A stretch of DNA of 64,000 bases from Candidatus Saccharimonadota bacterium (lineage in GTDB: Bacteria > Patescibacteriota > Saccharimonadia > Saccharimonadales > Saccharimonadaceae). Shown piece after piece: positions 7,892 through 16,684 of this stretch. The notes under the pieces are model-generated. The model was not told where the DNA came from. It saw only the letters and a list, made by a program, of their open reading frames with translations, and ran no database searches. The stretch's first letter is position 1. Each line of letters begins with the position of its first letter. Location: contig JAFWKF010000001.1 of NCBI GenBank assembly GCA_017533605.1, positions 1 through 64,000 of the forward strand. The letters are read 5' to 3'. Both the position numbers and the translations under genes were made by a program.

Positions 7892-8817
7892 TAAAACTTA
7901 TTTTCTATCATTGTACCGAGACGAGAAATGTTTTTGAAGTCAACATGGTTGGTCATTACGACTACGATAAAATGACGGTTTTCTTCTGGAAATTCTATAA
8001 TTGCCGCGTCGTGATAAATATTCCAGTATTTTCCATCGGGGTTATAATCCCAGCCGACTTTATTATAGACATTGGCTCTATAAAACCCGCTCGGCAAACC
8101 TTGGCGCCAATTATAATAGTTGGTGGTTGGCTGAATCAAAAATGATTCTTTCATTTGCCTAATTAAACCTTCATTTTTGATGTCTGTATGATTGTAGTAT
8201 ATTTTCATCATTGCAGCGATATCTTTTGGATTTGAAATCAGATGCGAAATCTCTGAGTTAGTAATATTGAAGTCGCTTGCGATAATATTATCTAATTCGT
8301 CGTGGCCAATGATGCCCCACAAAGTTTCAGCACAAGGTGAATGAGACTCACGGATAGCAAGATTTAAACATTCTAAAATAGTATGCCCCGTAGTTCCAGC
8401 CATAGCATTTGCATCCATAGTGCCGTTTTGTAATCTGCGGTATCCTTCATAGACTACGAATAGCTTATATAGTGAAGCTGTATTATAGTTTTCATCGGTA
8501 TTGTATTCGCCAACTATCTCGTCGCGTTCAATGTCATAGATTAAGACACTTTTATTGCCGCCCGTGGAAGTTGCCCATTCATCAACTACTGGTTGAAAGT
8601 CTGTTTTTGGGATTTCTGGCGCGGTTTTGTCTTCCGAAACTACCTCTGTTATTCCTTCAGTTTCTGGTGGTTCTGTTTCAGGTGTAATAATTTTAGGCTT
8701 AAACATCAAAATTAAGTATCCTAGACCAATAACAATACCAGCTTCTATTATGGCTAGCGACACTAATACTATAATCTTTTTTATGGTCTTACGCTTATTA
8801 GACGATTTAGAAACCAT
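7885..8817 (-). CDS. Membrane-anchored class A beta-lactamase-like serine hydrolase
   Basis: 310 aa. A TM helix (about 14-38) precedes an acidic Pro/Thr/Glu linker and a penicillin-recognising domain. SLYK (Ser115, Lys118) is the SxxK nucleophile motif and NKVGWD near residue 265 replaces KTG. The usual SDN is SHS in RESHSPCAETL, so the second motif is altered; a true beta-lactamase is doubtful and a wall-peptide or ester hydrolase is more likely. It starts inside the end of the CapA gene (37-bp overlap), so the two are one operon. Confidence 0.75.
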   Translation of the reverse strand: MVSKSSNKRKTIKKIIVLVSLAIIEAGIVIGLGYLILMFKPKIITPETEPPETEGITEVVSEDKTAPEIPKTDFQPVVDEWATSTGGNKSVLIYDIERDEIVGEYNTDENYNTASLYKLFVVYEGYRRLQNGTMDANAMAGTTGHTILECLNLAIRESHSPCAETLWGIIGHDELDNIIASDFNITNSEISHLISNPKDIAAMMKIYYNHTDIKNEGLIRQMKESFLIQPTTNYYNWRQGLPSGFYRANVYNKVGWDYNPDGKYWNIYHDAAIIEFPEENRHFIVVVMTNHVDFKNISRLGTMIENKFYQ

Positions 8818-10241
8818 TGTGAAGTTTCCTTATCCATTAATTTGGTTTGCATATCTGCATCGTAGACGGTTGGGACGATCTTAGTTTGCAAAAGCTTGTC
8901 TTCATAATAATAGTTAGCGAGAATCAGACTTCTGGTAGTACCTGGCCACCAAACTTGGTCAAAGAATAGGTTACCTAGTCCATAATAGATCACGCCGTTG
9001 CCATATAGCTCGTAAGTTTGGGGTTGGTGAGCCGATGTTCCGACCACCATATCAGCACCAAGGTCAATTAAATGCCTGAAGAAGCCGACTTGGTCGCCGG
9101 CGGCAGAGTTAGCGTAGTCGCAGGTGGCGTCTTCGTATTCTGAAGCGTAGGCGCTACATTCGTAATACTGGATATCTACCAGTACGAAATCCCCGCGAGC
9201 TTTAGCGGCATTAATGTCTTGGACTGCTTTTTCTTCGTAATATTGATTTGCACCTGGAGAATTATCATAAGTGGCACCGCCAGTAGATAAATTATAGGCC
9301 AGGAAGGTGATATTATTTCCCTTTTCGCTGATTTCTAATGGGATAGCCGCTTCGTCGGCAGTTTTACCTCCACCAACTATTTTTATGTTATTAGCATTGT
9401 ATATATCTATGGTCTCAGTAGCGGCTACGTCACCACAGTCCTGGTTGTGATTGCCAGTTAGCTCAACAATATCTAAGCCAATAGCAAGTAGCGTATTAAT
9501 AAATCCTTTTTTAGAACAAATGTTGTCGTAGCTAGCAAAATCCGTAAAGGAAGATTCATTTGAAGTATGTGTTAAATCAAAACCGGAGAGAAAAGTGCCA
9601 ATTTCACTGGCGAAATAAGTAGCATCGCCGCCTACGGCATCATATTTTCTATTCATCCCACGAGACAGAGCCGTGACGCCAGTTTGCGCAAATGAAAGCA
9701 CGGTAGATTTATCTGGGAAAGTTTTAGTGAAAGTTTCTTCAACAAGAGGCTGAATTTCGTCTTCATATTTTTCAGATTCAAATTTGATAGTGCGGAAAAC
9801 AGCGCCTGAATCAAAAGTGTCTAAATAGTACTTTCCGTCCATACTGAGCAGTTTTTTATTAAATGAGAGGTCCTCGATTGGGATCAATGCATATTCATTT
9901 TCGATAAATTCTGAGGTGTCTTCCCTTGTGTCATAAAAATCGGCGGTAGGGACCGAAATAGAATATAAGTATTCGCCTTCTTTTAGTTCTGGCCTAGTAT
10001 AGCTTTCTTCAGCCGAAATAGTGACGTCTTTGTCCAAATCAATTTCTTCAGTGAAAATAGATTTTAACAGTTCTAATTCACTAGCATTTAGACTTTCATC
10101 ATAATATACTACGCCTGGAATACGAAAAATACCGGTTTTAGTAAAGAATTGAATACCAAAAAATGCCAATAAAAATATAACAATAAAAACGGTCAGTCCA
10201 GTAAAAAAGTTCTTTTTGCGATTACTTTTCATCCTCGCCAT
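8781..10241 (-). CDS. CapA/PgsA-like metallophosphatase (PGA_cap)
   Basis: 486 aa, anchored by one helix (about 13-30). The C-terminal two thirds match the PGA_cap calcineurin-like family: GDATYF, ELTGNHNQDCG, VVGTSAHQPQTYELYGN and IYYGLGNLFFDQ. About 160 N-terminal residues are lineage-specific. In poly-gamma-glutamate makers CapA handles surface polymer; here no capB or capC is present, so the substrate is open. GCGAGG precedes a second ATG at 10232, which is an alternative start. Confidence 0.82.
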   Translation of the reverse strand: MARMKSNRKKNFFTGLTVFIVIFLLAFFGIQFFTKTGIFRIPGVVYYDESLNASELELLKSIFTEEIDLDKDVTISAEESYTRPELKEGEYLYSISVPTADFYDTREDTSEFIENEYALIPIEDLSFNKKLLSMDGKYYLDTFDSGAVFRTIKFESEKYEDEIQPLVEETFTKTFPDKSTVLSFAQTGVTALSRGMNRKYDAVGGDATYFASEIGTFLSGFDLTHTSNESSFTDFASYDNICSKKGFINTLLAIGLDIVELTGNHNQDCGDVAATETIDIYNANNIKIVGGGKTADEAAIPLEISEKGNNITFLAYNLSTGGATYDNSPGANQYYEEKAVQDINAAKARGDFVLVDIQYYECSAYASEYEDATCDYANSAAGDQVGFFRHLIDLGADMVVGTSAHQPQTYELYGNGVIYYGLGNLFFDQVWWPGTTRSLILANYYYEDKLLQTKIVPTVYDADMQTKLMDKETSQWFLNRLISVRP

Positions 10242-10250
10242 ATAATATGT

Positions 10251-10265
10251 ATTATATGATATAAT
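10251..10265. promoter_or_regulatory. Overlapping divergent -10 elements, CapA / GH97
   Basis: Minus -10 TATAAT (10251-10256) serves CapA with 9 bases to its ATG. Plus -10 TATAAT (10260-10265) lies exactly 6 bases from the GH97 ATG. Only 30 bases separate the genes, so the two promoters must exclude each other to some degree. Confidence 0.65.
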
Positions 10266-10271
10266 AATCTT

Positions 10272-12242
10272 ATGTTCAAGTGGGCAAGTCTCTTTAATCG
10301 TGATGAGTTCGAACGTGATATTGAATCGTTAAATGGCCGTGTAAAATGTCGTGTTTGCTTAGAAAATGGCAAAATAAACTATTCTGTATATCGCGATAAT
10401 AAAATTGTAATCAAACCTTCAAATCTTGGCTTTTTAATTTTTGGCGAAGAACCGTTAGGTGATAAATTAAAACTAGTGCGCGAGCATCGTAAGCGGCATA
10501 TTGAAACCTTTGAAATGCTTTGGGGCGAGGATAGATTTGTCAAAAACAATTATATTGAATCGGCCTTTTATTTAACAGAGACTAGAGAGCCTTATCGAAT
10601 TTTTACTTTAAGATTTAGAGTGTTTGATAGTGGCGTGGCTTTTCGATACGAAATACCACCTCAACCAAAATTTAGACAGATTACTTTGAAAGACGAATTA
10701 ACTGAATTTAGACTAGATTTAAACACGGTAGCGTGGAAAATCCCAGCCTATCAACCTGATCGTTATGAATATGACTATGAGAGAGCGATTGTTTATGATC
10801 TAAAAAGTTCGGTCCACACACCGCTGACGATGCGTACGCCAAGTGGTGTTTATCTATCCCTGCACGAAGCGGCGTTATATGATTATGGCTCGATGACTTT
10901 AAAACTAAATGCAAATAATGCCCTAAAATCTGATATTACTCCTTTGTCCGATGGCAGTATCGCGCATGTTTCTTTGCCCTTTAAGACACCATGGCGTTTA
11001 ATTATGCTGGCTGATTCTGCGATCGAACTGACTACTAATAGATTAATGTATGCTTTGAATGATCCGCCTAAAAATGATTTTTCTTGGGTTAAAACTCTTA
11101 AATTTATTGGAATCTGGTGGGCAATGTATGTAGGTGAGTGGACTTGGGCGCCTGGCGAGCGACATGGTGCCACCACAGAACACGCAAAAGAATACATTGA
11201 CGCAGCGATTAGGCTTGGTATTTCCGGGCTCTTGATTGAAGGTTGGAATGAAGGTTGGGAGGGCGATTGGCTTGAAAATGGTGTCAACAATAGTTTTACA
11301 GTCGCTACACCTGATTTTGATTTTGAAGCCGTGGCAAGATACGCTAAACAGAGAAAAATTGAAATTGTGGGCCACCACGAGACGGTTGGCTTTGTAGATA
11401 ATTACGAAAGACAGCTGCAGTCAGCTTATAATTATTATGCCGTAAATGGCGTGCATTATATTAAAACTGGTTATGCGGGCAGTAAAATGCTAATTAATGG
11501 TCGCCGAGAATATCATCATTCGCAAGCCGGCGTCAAACATTATCAAAAAACTGTCGAATTGGCAGCAAAAAAACACATTTGTCTTGATATCCACGAACCA
11601 ATTAAAGGAACCGGCATTGAACGCACTTGGCCTAATTTATTATCCCGTGAAGGTGCAAGAGGTCAAGAATATGAAGGCGGAGCTCTAAAACCTTCTCACG
11701 CTTGTTATTTGCCATATACAAGGTTACTTTCTGGTGGAATGGACTACACGAGTGGTATATTTGATATTGCCAACAGCGTAAAAAGAATTTCTACCACTTT
11801 GGCTCGCCAAATTGCTTATTATGTGACGATTTATTCTGGTATGCAAATGGCTGCTGATAGACCACATATTTACGAAGATCGCTTTCCGGAAGTTTTTAAA
11901 TTTATTCGTGATGTGCCAACTAGTTTTGATAAAACTATACCTTTGATGGGCGAAATCGGGGTCTATTATGTTGTAGCGAGAAAAGACCGCGATAGTAATG
12001 ATTGGTATATTGGAGGCGTTACTAATGAGGAAGGCCGGCATGTACATATTTGTCTTGACTTTCTATTTCCGGATGGTGCGTATGAGGCTAAAATCTACTG
12101 CGATGCAGATAATGCACATTATCGCGATAATCCCTTCGATATCAATATTACGACTAAAAAAGTTGGCAACAAAGATTATTTAGATTTGTATCTTGCGCCC
12201 GGTGGTGGTTTTGCAATAAGATTAAGAGGCCCAAATAATTAA
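10272..12242 (+). CDS. Glycoside hydrolase family 97 protein
   Basis: 656 aa. It has an N-terminal beta-sandwich (1-260), a catalytic barrel (about 270-560) and a C-terminal beta domain. Family hallmarks are GIWWAMYVGEWTW, GHHETVG, CLDIHEPIKGTG, RTWPNLLSREGARGQEYE and the calcium-site style Glu/His residues. GH97 enzymes are alpha-glucosidases or alpha-galactosidases. No signal peptide is seen at the start (MFKWASLFNR), unlike the secreted Bacteroides SusB, so a cytoplasmic enzyme is suggested. The mRNA is probably leaderless. Its 3' end overlaps the convergent sortase gene by 21 bp. Confidence 0.88.
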   Translation: MFKWASLFNRDEFERDIESLNGRVKCRVCLENGKINYSVYRDNKIVIKPSNLGFLIFGEEPLGDKLKLVREHRKRHIETFEMLWGEDRFVKNNYIESAFYLTETREPYRIFTLRFRVFDSGVAFRYEIPPQPKFRQITLKDELTEFRLDLNTVAWKIPAYQPDRYEYDYERAIVYDLKSSVHTPLTMRTPSGVYLSLHEAALYDYGSMTLKLNANNALKSDITPLSDGSIAHVSLPFKTPWRLIMLADSAIELTTNRLMYALNDPPKNDFSWVKTLKFIGIWWAMYVGEWTWAPGERHGATTEHAKEYIDAAIRLGISGLLIEGWNEGWEGDWLENGVNNSFTVATPDFDFEAVARYAKQRKIEIVGHHETVGFVDNYERQLQSAYNYYAVNGVHYIKTGYAGSKMLINGRREYHHSQAGVKHYQKTVELAAKKHICLDIHEPIKGTGIERTWPNLLSREGARGQEYEGGALKPSHACYLPYTRLLSGGMDYTSGIFDIANSVKRISTTLARQIAYYVTIYSGMQMAADRPHIYEDRFPEVFKFIRDVPTSFDKTIPLMGEIGVYYVVARKDRDSNDWYIGGVTNEEGRHVHICLDFLFPDGAYEAKIYCDADNAHYRDNPFDINITTKKVGNKDYLDLYLAPGGGFAIRLRGPNN

Positions 12243-12710
12243 ACGGTGAGTTGAATTTTTATTTCCTAGATCTTCGCCGGCACAGGTCATAATTACGATC
12301 GTATCAGTTTTTTCGGATTTTAATAATTTATTCATCTTGATTTCGTTTGTCGGTAGTGTCTCAGTTTTATACACCTTGTAAGTTTTGTTATTATAAATAA
12401 TTGTATCTTCTAGCTCAATTTTATCTAAATCTTTAAAAACAGTGCTTTGATGACCAAAGAGAAAAGTTTTATTTGTAGCTCGGGTGAAACTTCCGACAAT
12501 TGTGTCGGGTGTGGGCAAGGTGCCATCTTCTAGTTCAACCGTGGTAACGTCAGAAACGAGGCCAATTTCTGGAATATTTAATCGCCCAGAAACGGCATAG
12601 CTTTTAGCAGCTTCAGCAGGTTGTAATCCGATGATAATATATGCGGCAAAGCACACAAAATAGACCACTACGGCTATATATTTAAAGCTAAGATGTTTTC
12701 TTAACTCCAC
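12222..12710 (-). CDS. Sortase family transpeptidase (first of three)
   Basis: 162 aa starting with GTG after AAGGAGGAGAG. It has an N-terminal membrane anchor (about 10-28). The beta-barrel carries the triad: His in FGHQSTVF, Cys in MTCAGE and Arg in HRLII. It is shorter than class A enzymes and resembles small class D/E-type sortases. It would join a surface protein to the envelope or to pilins. No LPxTG-type substrate is encoded in the window. Confidence 0.8.
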   Translation of the reverse strand: MELRKHLSFKYIAVVVYFVCFAAYIIIGLQPAEAAKSYAVSGRLNIPEIGLVSDVTTVELEDGTLPTPDTIVGSFTRATNKTFLFGHQSTVFKDLDKIELEDTIIYNNKTYKVYKTETLPTNEIKMNKLLKSEKTDTIVIMTCAGEDLGNKNSTHRLIIWAS

Positions 12711-12728
12711 CTCTCCTCCTTAAAAATA

Positions 12729-12739
12729 ATTATAGCACA
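12729..12739 (-). promoter_or_regulatory. Extended -10 promoter (TGTGCTATAAT) of the sortase gene
   Basis: -10 TATAAT at 12729-12734 with TGTGC directly upstream, giving a short leader that contains the SD. A weak TGTAAT lies 17 bases further up (12752-12757). Confidence 0.65.
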
Positions 12740-12752
12740 AGTGTTTTAATTA

Positions 12753-13298
12753 TTACAAGCCCGGATTAAACATTTTTAGCTTTTTTTCATGCATTTTGTA
12801 GTTTTTGTCATGCGAGGCGACCTCAGCCCAAAATGCGCGTGAATGATCCATATGATTTAAGTGAGCAAGTTCGTGCAAAATCACATAATCCCTTAGAGTT
12901 TCTGGTACTTTCATTAAGCCAATATTTAGAGAAATGGTTTTATTGGACGAGCAACTACCCCACCTAGTGTTAGCGTGAGTAAGGCGACATTTTTCATATT
13001 TATAGCTGTATCTTTTGGCATAGTATTCCAAACGATACGGCAAATACTCTTTTGCTTTTTTCATTAATTGTTTTTTCTGATAATCTCTCGCACGTTGCTC
13101 ATTAGGGTTTCTGACTGGTAGTTTTTCTCGGATCATGGCGCGATTGGAATTTAAAAAACGCTTCGCGAGAAACTCGGAAGTGTATTTTGGCACGGACATT
13201 TGTAAACGCCCGGACGTCGAAATGCTAAATTTAATATTCTTTGAGAGTGGACTCTTCCTGACAATTACTTCGCCAAATTCTTTATCTTTTATTATCAT
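12753..13298 (-). CDS. YgjP/SprT-like zinc metallopeptidase (DUF45)
   Basis: 181 aa, soluble. The C-terminal part has RWGSCSSNKTISLN and ILHELAHLNHMDHSRAFW: HExxH gives two zinc ligands and the following HSRAFW histidine is the third, as in YgjP-type M48-related peptidases. Members are common in CPR genomes next to DNA or nucleotide enzymes; their substrates are unknown. It overlaps the upstream P-loop gene by 4 bp (ATGA junction). Confidence 0.85.
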   Translation of the reverse strand: MIIKDKEFGEVIVRKSPLSKNIKFSISTSGRLQMSVPKYTSEFLAKRFLNSNRAMIREKLPVRNPNEQRARDYQKKQLMKKAKEYLPYRLEYYAKRYSYKYEKCRLTHANTRWGSCSSNKTISLNIGLMKVPETLRDYVILHELAHLNHMDHSRAFWAEVASHDKNYKMHEKKLKMFNPGL

Positions 13299-13798
13299 TT
13301 ATTTTCTGAAAGATCTGCTAAACCAGTAATTACGTGCCTGGTTTGAGTTTCAAAAGTGTGTTTACCAGACAAAATAATCGGATGTTCTTCTTCGGTTGGA
13401 GCTTCTAGCTCAGAAACGGCCTTATCATAAAACTCTTTAGCTTTTGAAACTGATTTAAATTTTGATTTTAGACGAGCACGGATAGTGTTAATATCGGTTT
13501 GAATCCAAACTAAGGAAGGTTCGTAATTAAATCTACGAAGTACATTTCTGACTTCAATGCGATCTTTTTCGGTGCCAATTTCGCCTTCAATTAAAATGGT
13601 TTGTTTAGTTTTTAAAATTTCGGCCAATATTACTAATATTTGATCGTGAGTAAAACCATTCATTTCTTTTAATTCGGTTAAATCGTAGTGAGCTAAATTA
13701 AATTTTCTACTAAACTTTTCGCAAAAAGTCGTTTTGCCGCTACACGGAGCGCCAAATATCAGGAGTCCTCTGGGTTTGTGATTACTATTACCTTCCAT
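13295..13798 (-). CDS. Small P-loop (AAA/kinase-like) NTPase
   Basis: 167 aa. Walker A is FGAPCSGKTTF near residue 18; a second conserved strand is ILIEGEIGTEKDR, which resembles the Asp/Glu-Arg region of zeta-toxin or gluconate-kinase-like phosphotransferases. Nothing defines the substrate. It is first in a two-gene operon with the YgjP-like peptidase. -10 TATAAT lies 9 bases before the ATG and AGAGGT sits between. Confidence 0.6.
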   Translation of the reverse strand: MEGNSNHKPRGLLIFGAPCSGKTTFCEKFSRKFNLAHYDLTELKEMNGFTHDQILVILAEILKTKQTILIEGEIGTEKDRIEVRNVLRRFNYEPSLVWIQTDINTIRARLKSKFKSVSKAKEFYDKAVSELEAPTEEEHPIILSGKHTFETQTRHVITGLADLSENK

Positions 13799-13821
13799 AA
13801 TACCTCTATTATATCACATTA

Positions 13822-13897
13822 TGGCAGGGGCAGAGGGACTTGAACCCCCGACACCAGGTTTTGGAGACCTGTGCTCTACCAACTGAGCTATACCCCT
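13822..13897 (-). tRNA. tRNA-Trp (CCA anticodon)
   Basis: 76 bases with a complete cloverleaf: acceptor AGGGGTA/TGCCCCT, anticodon stem CAGGT/ACCTG with loop CTCCAAA, T-loop GTTCAAG. The 3' CCA is encoded. Confidence 0.95.
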
Positions 13898-13912
13898 AAA
13901 TGTACTGTTTCT

Positions 13913-13957
13913 ATTTTAGCACACTTATTATACAAATTAAAATAATTGTGGTAAACT
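13913..13957. promoter_or_regulatory. Divergent promoters, tRNA-Trp and GT4 gene
   Basis: Minus -10 TAAAAT (13913-13918) with TGTGC upstream serves tRNA-Trp, TSS about 9 bases ahead of it. Plus -10 TAAACT (13952-13957) lies 7 bases from the GT4 ATG, so that mRNA is probably leaderless. Confidence 0.55.
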
Positions 13958-13964
13958 TATATGA

Positions 13965-15188
13965 ATGAAAATACTAATGCTTGGCTGGGAATTGCCACCT
14001 CATAATAGCGGAGGGCTTGGCGTGGCCTGTTTGAACATGGCGCGCGCACTAGCTAAAGAAGGTGCAGATATTGATTTTGTGCTGCCTTACTCTGCTGAGC
14101 ATCCGCATGTAAAATTTATGCATGTTTTGTCTGCTACTTCGCTAGACCCAATTTATCGTTTTGGTGGTGGTTCTTACGACTCGTTAAACATTTCAGAAAA
14201 AAATATACCTGATTACAAGGAAGACCGTATGCTTTCTATTCGTGAAGTTCAGGAAGAATATTCCAAATATGTTGAAAAATATTTAATCGATAGTCATCCA
14301 GATGTAATACATGCTCATGATTGGCTAACCTTTGAAGCTGGAATGATGGCTAAGAAAAAACATCATATCCCGCTAATTGCACATGTTCATGCTACGGAAT
14401 TCGATCGTTCTGGTATGCGAGTGGGTAATCCCCTAATTCATGAGATTGAATACGAAGGCTTGATGATGGCTGATAAAATTATCGCTGTTTCTGAAGCCAC
14501 TAAGCGTATTATTTATGAAAAATATCATATTCCTTTAAGCAAAATTGATGTGGTTTATAATTCTCTCGATGAGGATTACGAAAAGTCTGATTATAGGTTC
14601 GAAAAAGATTTATATAACTATGCTAACGATTTAAAAAACGATGGGTATATAGTCGTTGCCACAGTCGGACGCTTCACAATTCAAAAAGGACTCAAAAACT
14701 TAATGAAGGCAGCTGCACTGGCTATTTCTAAAAATCCTAAATTATTGTTTGTTTTTGCTGGTGACGGTGAAGAGAGAAATGAATTAATTGAACTTGCGGC
14801 TGAACTTGGTATTTCTAAAAACGTGATATTTACTGGTTTTATCCGCGGTAAAAAACTAAGAGATATTTATTCTATAGCTGATATTTTTGTAATGAGCTCA
14901 ATTTCTGAGCCATTTGGTTTAACTGCGCTTGAGGCAGCCCATCATGGTGACGCTTTGATACTGACAAAACAATCTGGCATCTCTGAAATTATTTGGTCGG
15001 CAATGACTTATGATTTCTGGGATGTGAAGAAACTTGCTGATGAAATTGTCGCTATTGCTGGTAATCCGTCGCTAATGGACACTCTGCGTGACGATGTGAG
15101 GGCAGAATACCAACAAATATCCTGGGATGAGGTTGCAAAAAAGTGTCTGTCTATTTATAATAAAGTTGCAAAGCATAAGAGGAAATAA
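13965..15188 (+). CDS. GT4 glycosyltransferase, glycogen-synthase-like
   Basis: 407 aa, GT-B fold. The N-terminal domain opens MKILMLGWELPPHNSGGLGV, the nucleotide-sugar loop seen in starch and glycogen synthases and in GT4 enzymes, with HAHDWLTFEAG. The C-terminal domain has VGRFTIQKGLKNLMKA, FAGDGEERNEL and the EPFGLTALE E-x7-E motif. It is directly followed by a GH57 gene (stop and ATG adjacent). This pair usually makes or remodels an alpha-glucan such as glycogen; the donor (UDP or ADP sugar) cannot be read from sequence. Confidence 0.85.
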   Translation: MKILMLGWELPPHNSGGLGVACLNMARALAKEGADIDFVLPYSAEHPHVKFMHVLSATSLDPIYRFGGGSYDSLNISEKNIPDYKEDRMLSIREVQEEYSKYVEKYLIDSHPDVIHAHDWLTFEAGMMAKKKHHIPLIAHVHATEFDRSGMRVGNPLIHEIEYEGLMMADKIIAVSEATKRIIYEKYHIPLSKIDVVYNSLDEDYEKSDYRFEKDLYNYANDLKNDGYIVVATVGRFTIQKGLKNLMKAAALAISKNPKLLFVFAGDGEERNELIELAAELGISKNVIFTGFIRGKKLRDIYSIADIFVMSSISEPFGLTALEAAHHGDALILTKQSGISEIIWSAMTYDFWDVKKLADEIVAIAGNPSLMDTLRDDVRAEYQQISWDEVAKKCLSIYNKVAKHKRK

Positions 15189-16379
15189 ATGCGGTCAATT
15201 TGTTTATACTTACATATACATCAACCGCTCAGGTATCGTGAGTATTCAATTTTTAATGTCGCAAATAGTTCCAATTATTTTGAAGATGATTATTACGGTC
15301 GTCAGTCTAATGAAAGAATCTTCAAAAAGGTGACCGAAAAAAGTTACCGTCCGATGTTAAACTTATTAGAAAAAAATATTAAGAAGTATCCTCAGTTTAA
15401 AGTTTCATTATCAATCACTGGCACTTGGCTTGAGCAGGCTGAGAAGTGGGCGCCAGAATTAATTGATCAAATTAAATATTTAGTAAGTCGTGGGCAGGTT
15501 GAGATTGTCGGTGAAACCTATTATCATTCGCTGGCTTTTTATTACAATATTGATGAATTTGAAGCTCAAGTTAAAATGCATGAAGATAAAATTCATGAGT
15601 TATTTGGTGTGGTTCCTAAAGTATTTCGCAATACTGAGCTTGCTTATAATGATGCTGTAGGCAAATGGGCAGATGAAAAAGGCTATATTGGTGTTTTAGC
15701 GGAAGGTTGGGATAAAATTCTGGGCTGGCGCAGTCCAAATTATGTATATAAAGCCGCTGGTTGCAAAAATTTAAAGCTTCTTCTTAAAAACTATCGTCTT
15801 TCAGATGATATCGCTTTTAGGTTTTCTGATCGCAACTGGAGCGAATGGCCCCTCACAGCACAAAAATATCAAAGCTGGCTAGAAGTTGAGTCGCTCCGTG
15901 GTAATTTAATTAATTTATTTATGGACTTTGAAACTTTTGGTGAGCATCAATGGGCCGATACTGGTATTTTTAATTTTATGGACATTTTAATTGCTTCATG
16001 GCTTGATGGTGGTAATAATTTCTTAACTGTAAGTGAAGCTTGCAATTCTGCTGATGCAGTCGATGAAATATCTATGCCTAACACTGTGACTTGGGCTGAC
16101 ACTGAACGCGATTTATCAGCTTGGTTTTCTAACTCCATGCAAACTCAAGCGACTGACGTGCTTTTCGAATTGCGTGACGCTGTAATAGCTAGCGGTGATG
16201 AAAGATTAATTGCAGATTGGCGCAGAATGACAACTTCTGATCATACATATTCTATGTGTACTAAATACTGGCACGATGGTGACGTGCATGCTTATTTCTC
16301 TGCTTATGCTTCGCCATATGAGAGCTTTATGTATTTTATGAATGTACTGCGAGATATAAGTTACCGAACAAAAAAATAA
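15189..16379 (+). CDS. Glycoside hydrolase family 57 (alpha-amylase/branching-type)
   Basis: 396 aa. GH57 motifs are in order: HIHQPLRY (motif 1), the catalytic nucleophile Glu in EIVGETYYHS (motif 3) and the acid/base Asp in FMDFETFGEHQW (motif 4). GH57 covers alpha-amylase, 4-alpha-glucanotransferase and branching enzyme; the ~400-aa length without long C-terminal additions fits the amylase-like type. There is no signal peptide, so it acts in the cytoplasm with the GT4 enzyme, from which it is separated by zero bases. An AGAGGA site lies in the end of that gene. Confidence 0.88.
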   Translation: MRSICLYLHIHQPLRYREYSIFNVANSSNYFEDDYYGRQSNERIFKKVTEKSYRPMLNLLEKNIKKYPQFKVSLSITGTWLEQAEKWAPELIDQIKYLVSRGQVEIVGETYYHSLAFYYNIDEFEAQVKMHEDKIHELFGVVPKVFRNTELAYNDAVGKWADEKGYIGVLAEGWDKILGWRSPNYVYKAAGCKNLKLLLKNYRLSDDIAFRFSDRNWSEWPLTAQKYQSWLEVESLRGNLINLFMDFETFGEHQWADTGIFNFMDILIASWLDGGNNFLTVSEACNSADAVDEISMPNTVTWADTERDLSAWFSNSMQTQATDVLFELRDAVIASGDERLIADWRRMTTSDHTYSMCTKYWHDGDVHAYFSAYASPYESFMYFMNVLRDISYRTKK

Positions 16380-16398
16380 TCCCCGAAGGGATTATTTT
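16373..16398. terminator. Bidirectional terminator between GH57 and rpmG
   Basis: 11-bp stem AAAATAATCCC / GGGATTATTTT with loop CGAA. It overlaps both stop codons of the convergent genes. Confidence 0.8.
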
Positions 16399-16606
16399 AA
16401 CGTTTCTTTTCTTTGACTTCGTTGCGGCCGAGATTTTTCTTAGTTTCGGTAAACAAAACGTGCTTTCTAAGTACTGGGTCGTATTTGCGCAAAGAAAGCT
16501 TGTCTGGTGTGTTCATAGTGTTCTTTTTAGTATAATATGCACGAACACCCGATTCTTCCGAAACGAGCCCAACTAACTTTCTCTTGGTATTATTCTTCTT
16601 TGCCAT
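16397..16606 (-). CDS. rpmG: 50S ribosomal protein L33, zinc-free form
   Basis: 69 aa from the ATG at 16606 ([17 protein letters not shown]); a longer upstream extension of the frame is not L33. It contains [19 protein letters not shown] and RKHVLFTE, matching L33, but none of the four zinc cysteines (C-minus form). TAAAAT with TGG upstream lies 10 bases before the ATG and no SD is seen, so the leader is very short. Monocistronic. Confidence 0.92.
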   Translation of the reverse strand: MAKKNNTKRKLVGLVSEESGVRAYYTKKNTMNTPDKLSLRKYDPVLRKHVLFTETKKNLGRNEVKEKKR

Positions 16607-16631
16607 AACTTCGTTTATTTTACCATAGATT

Positions 16632-16662
16632 AAAAAAAATGGCAAGACTTTTAATCTTGCCA
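16632..16662 (-). terminator. Terminator of the 59-aa zinc-ribbon gene
   Basis: Stem TGGCAAGA/TCTTGCCA (16640-16662) with a 7-base loop and an 8-T tract on the minus strand (16632-16639). Confidence 0.85.
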
Positions 16663-16684
16663 TCGAGAGAAAGATAGGCCACGA

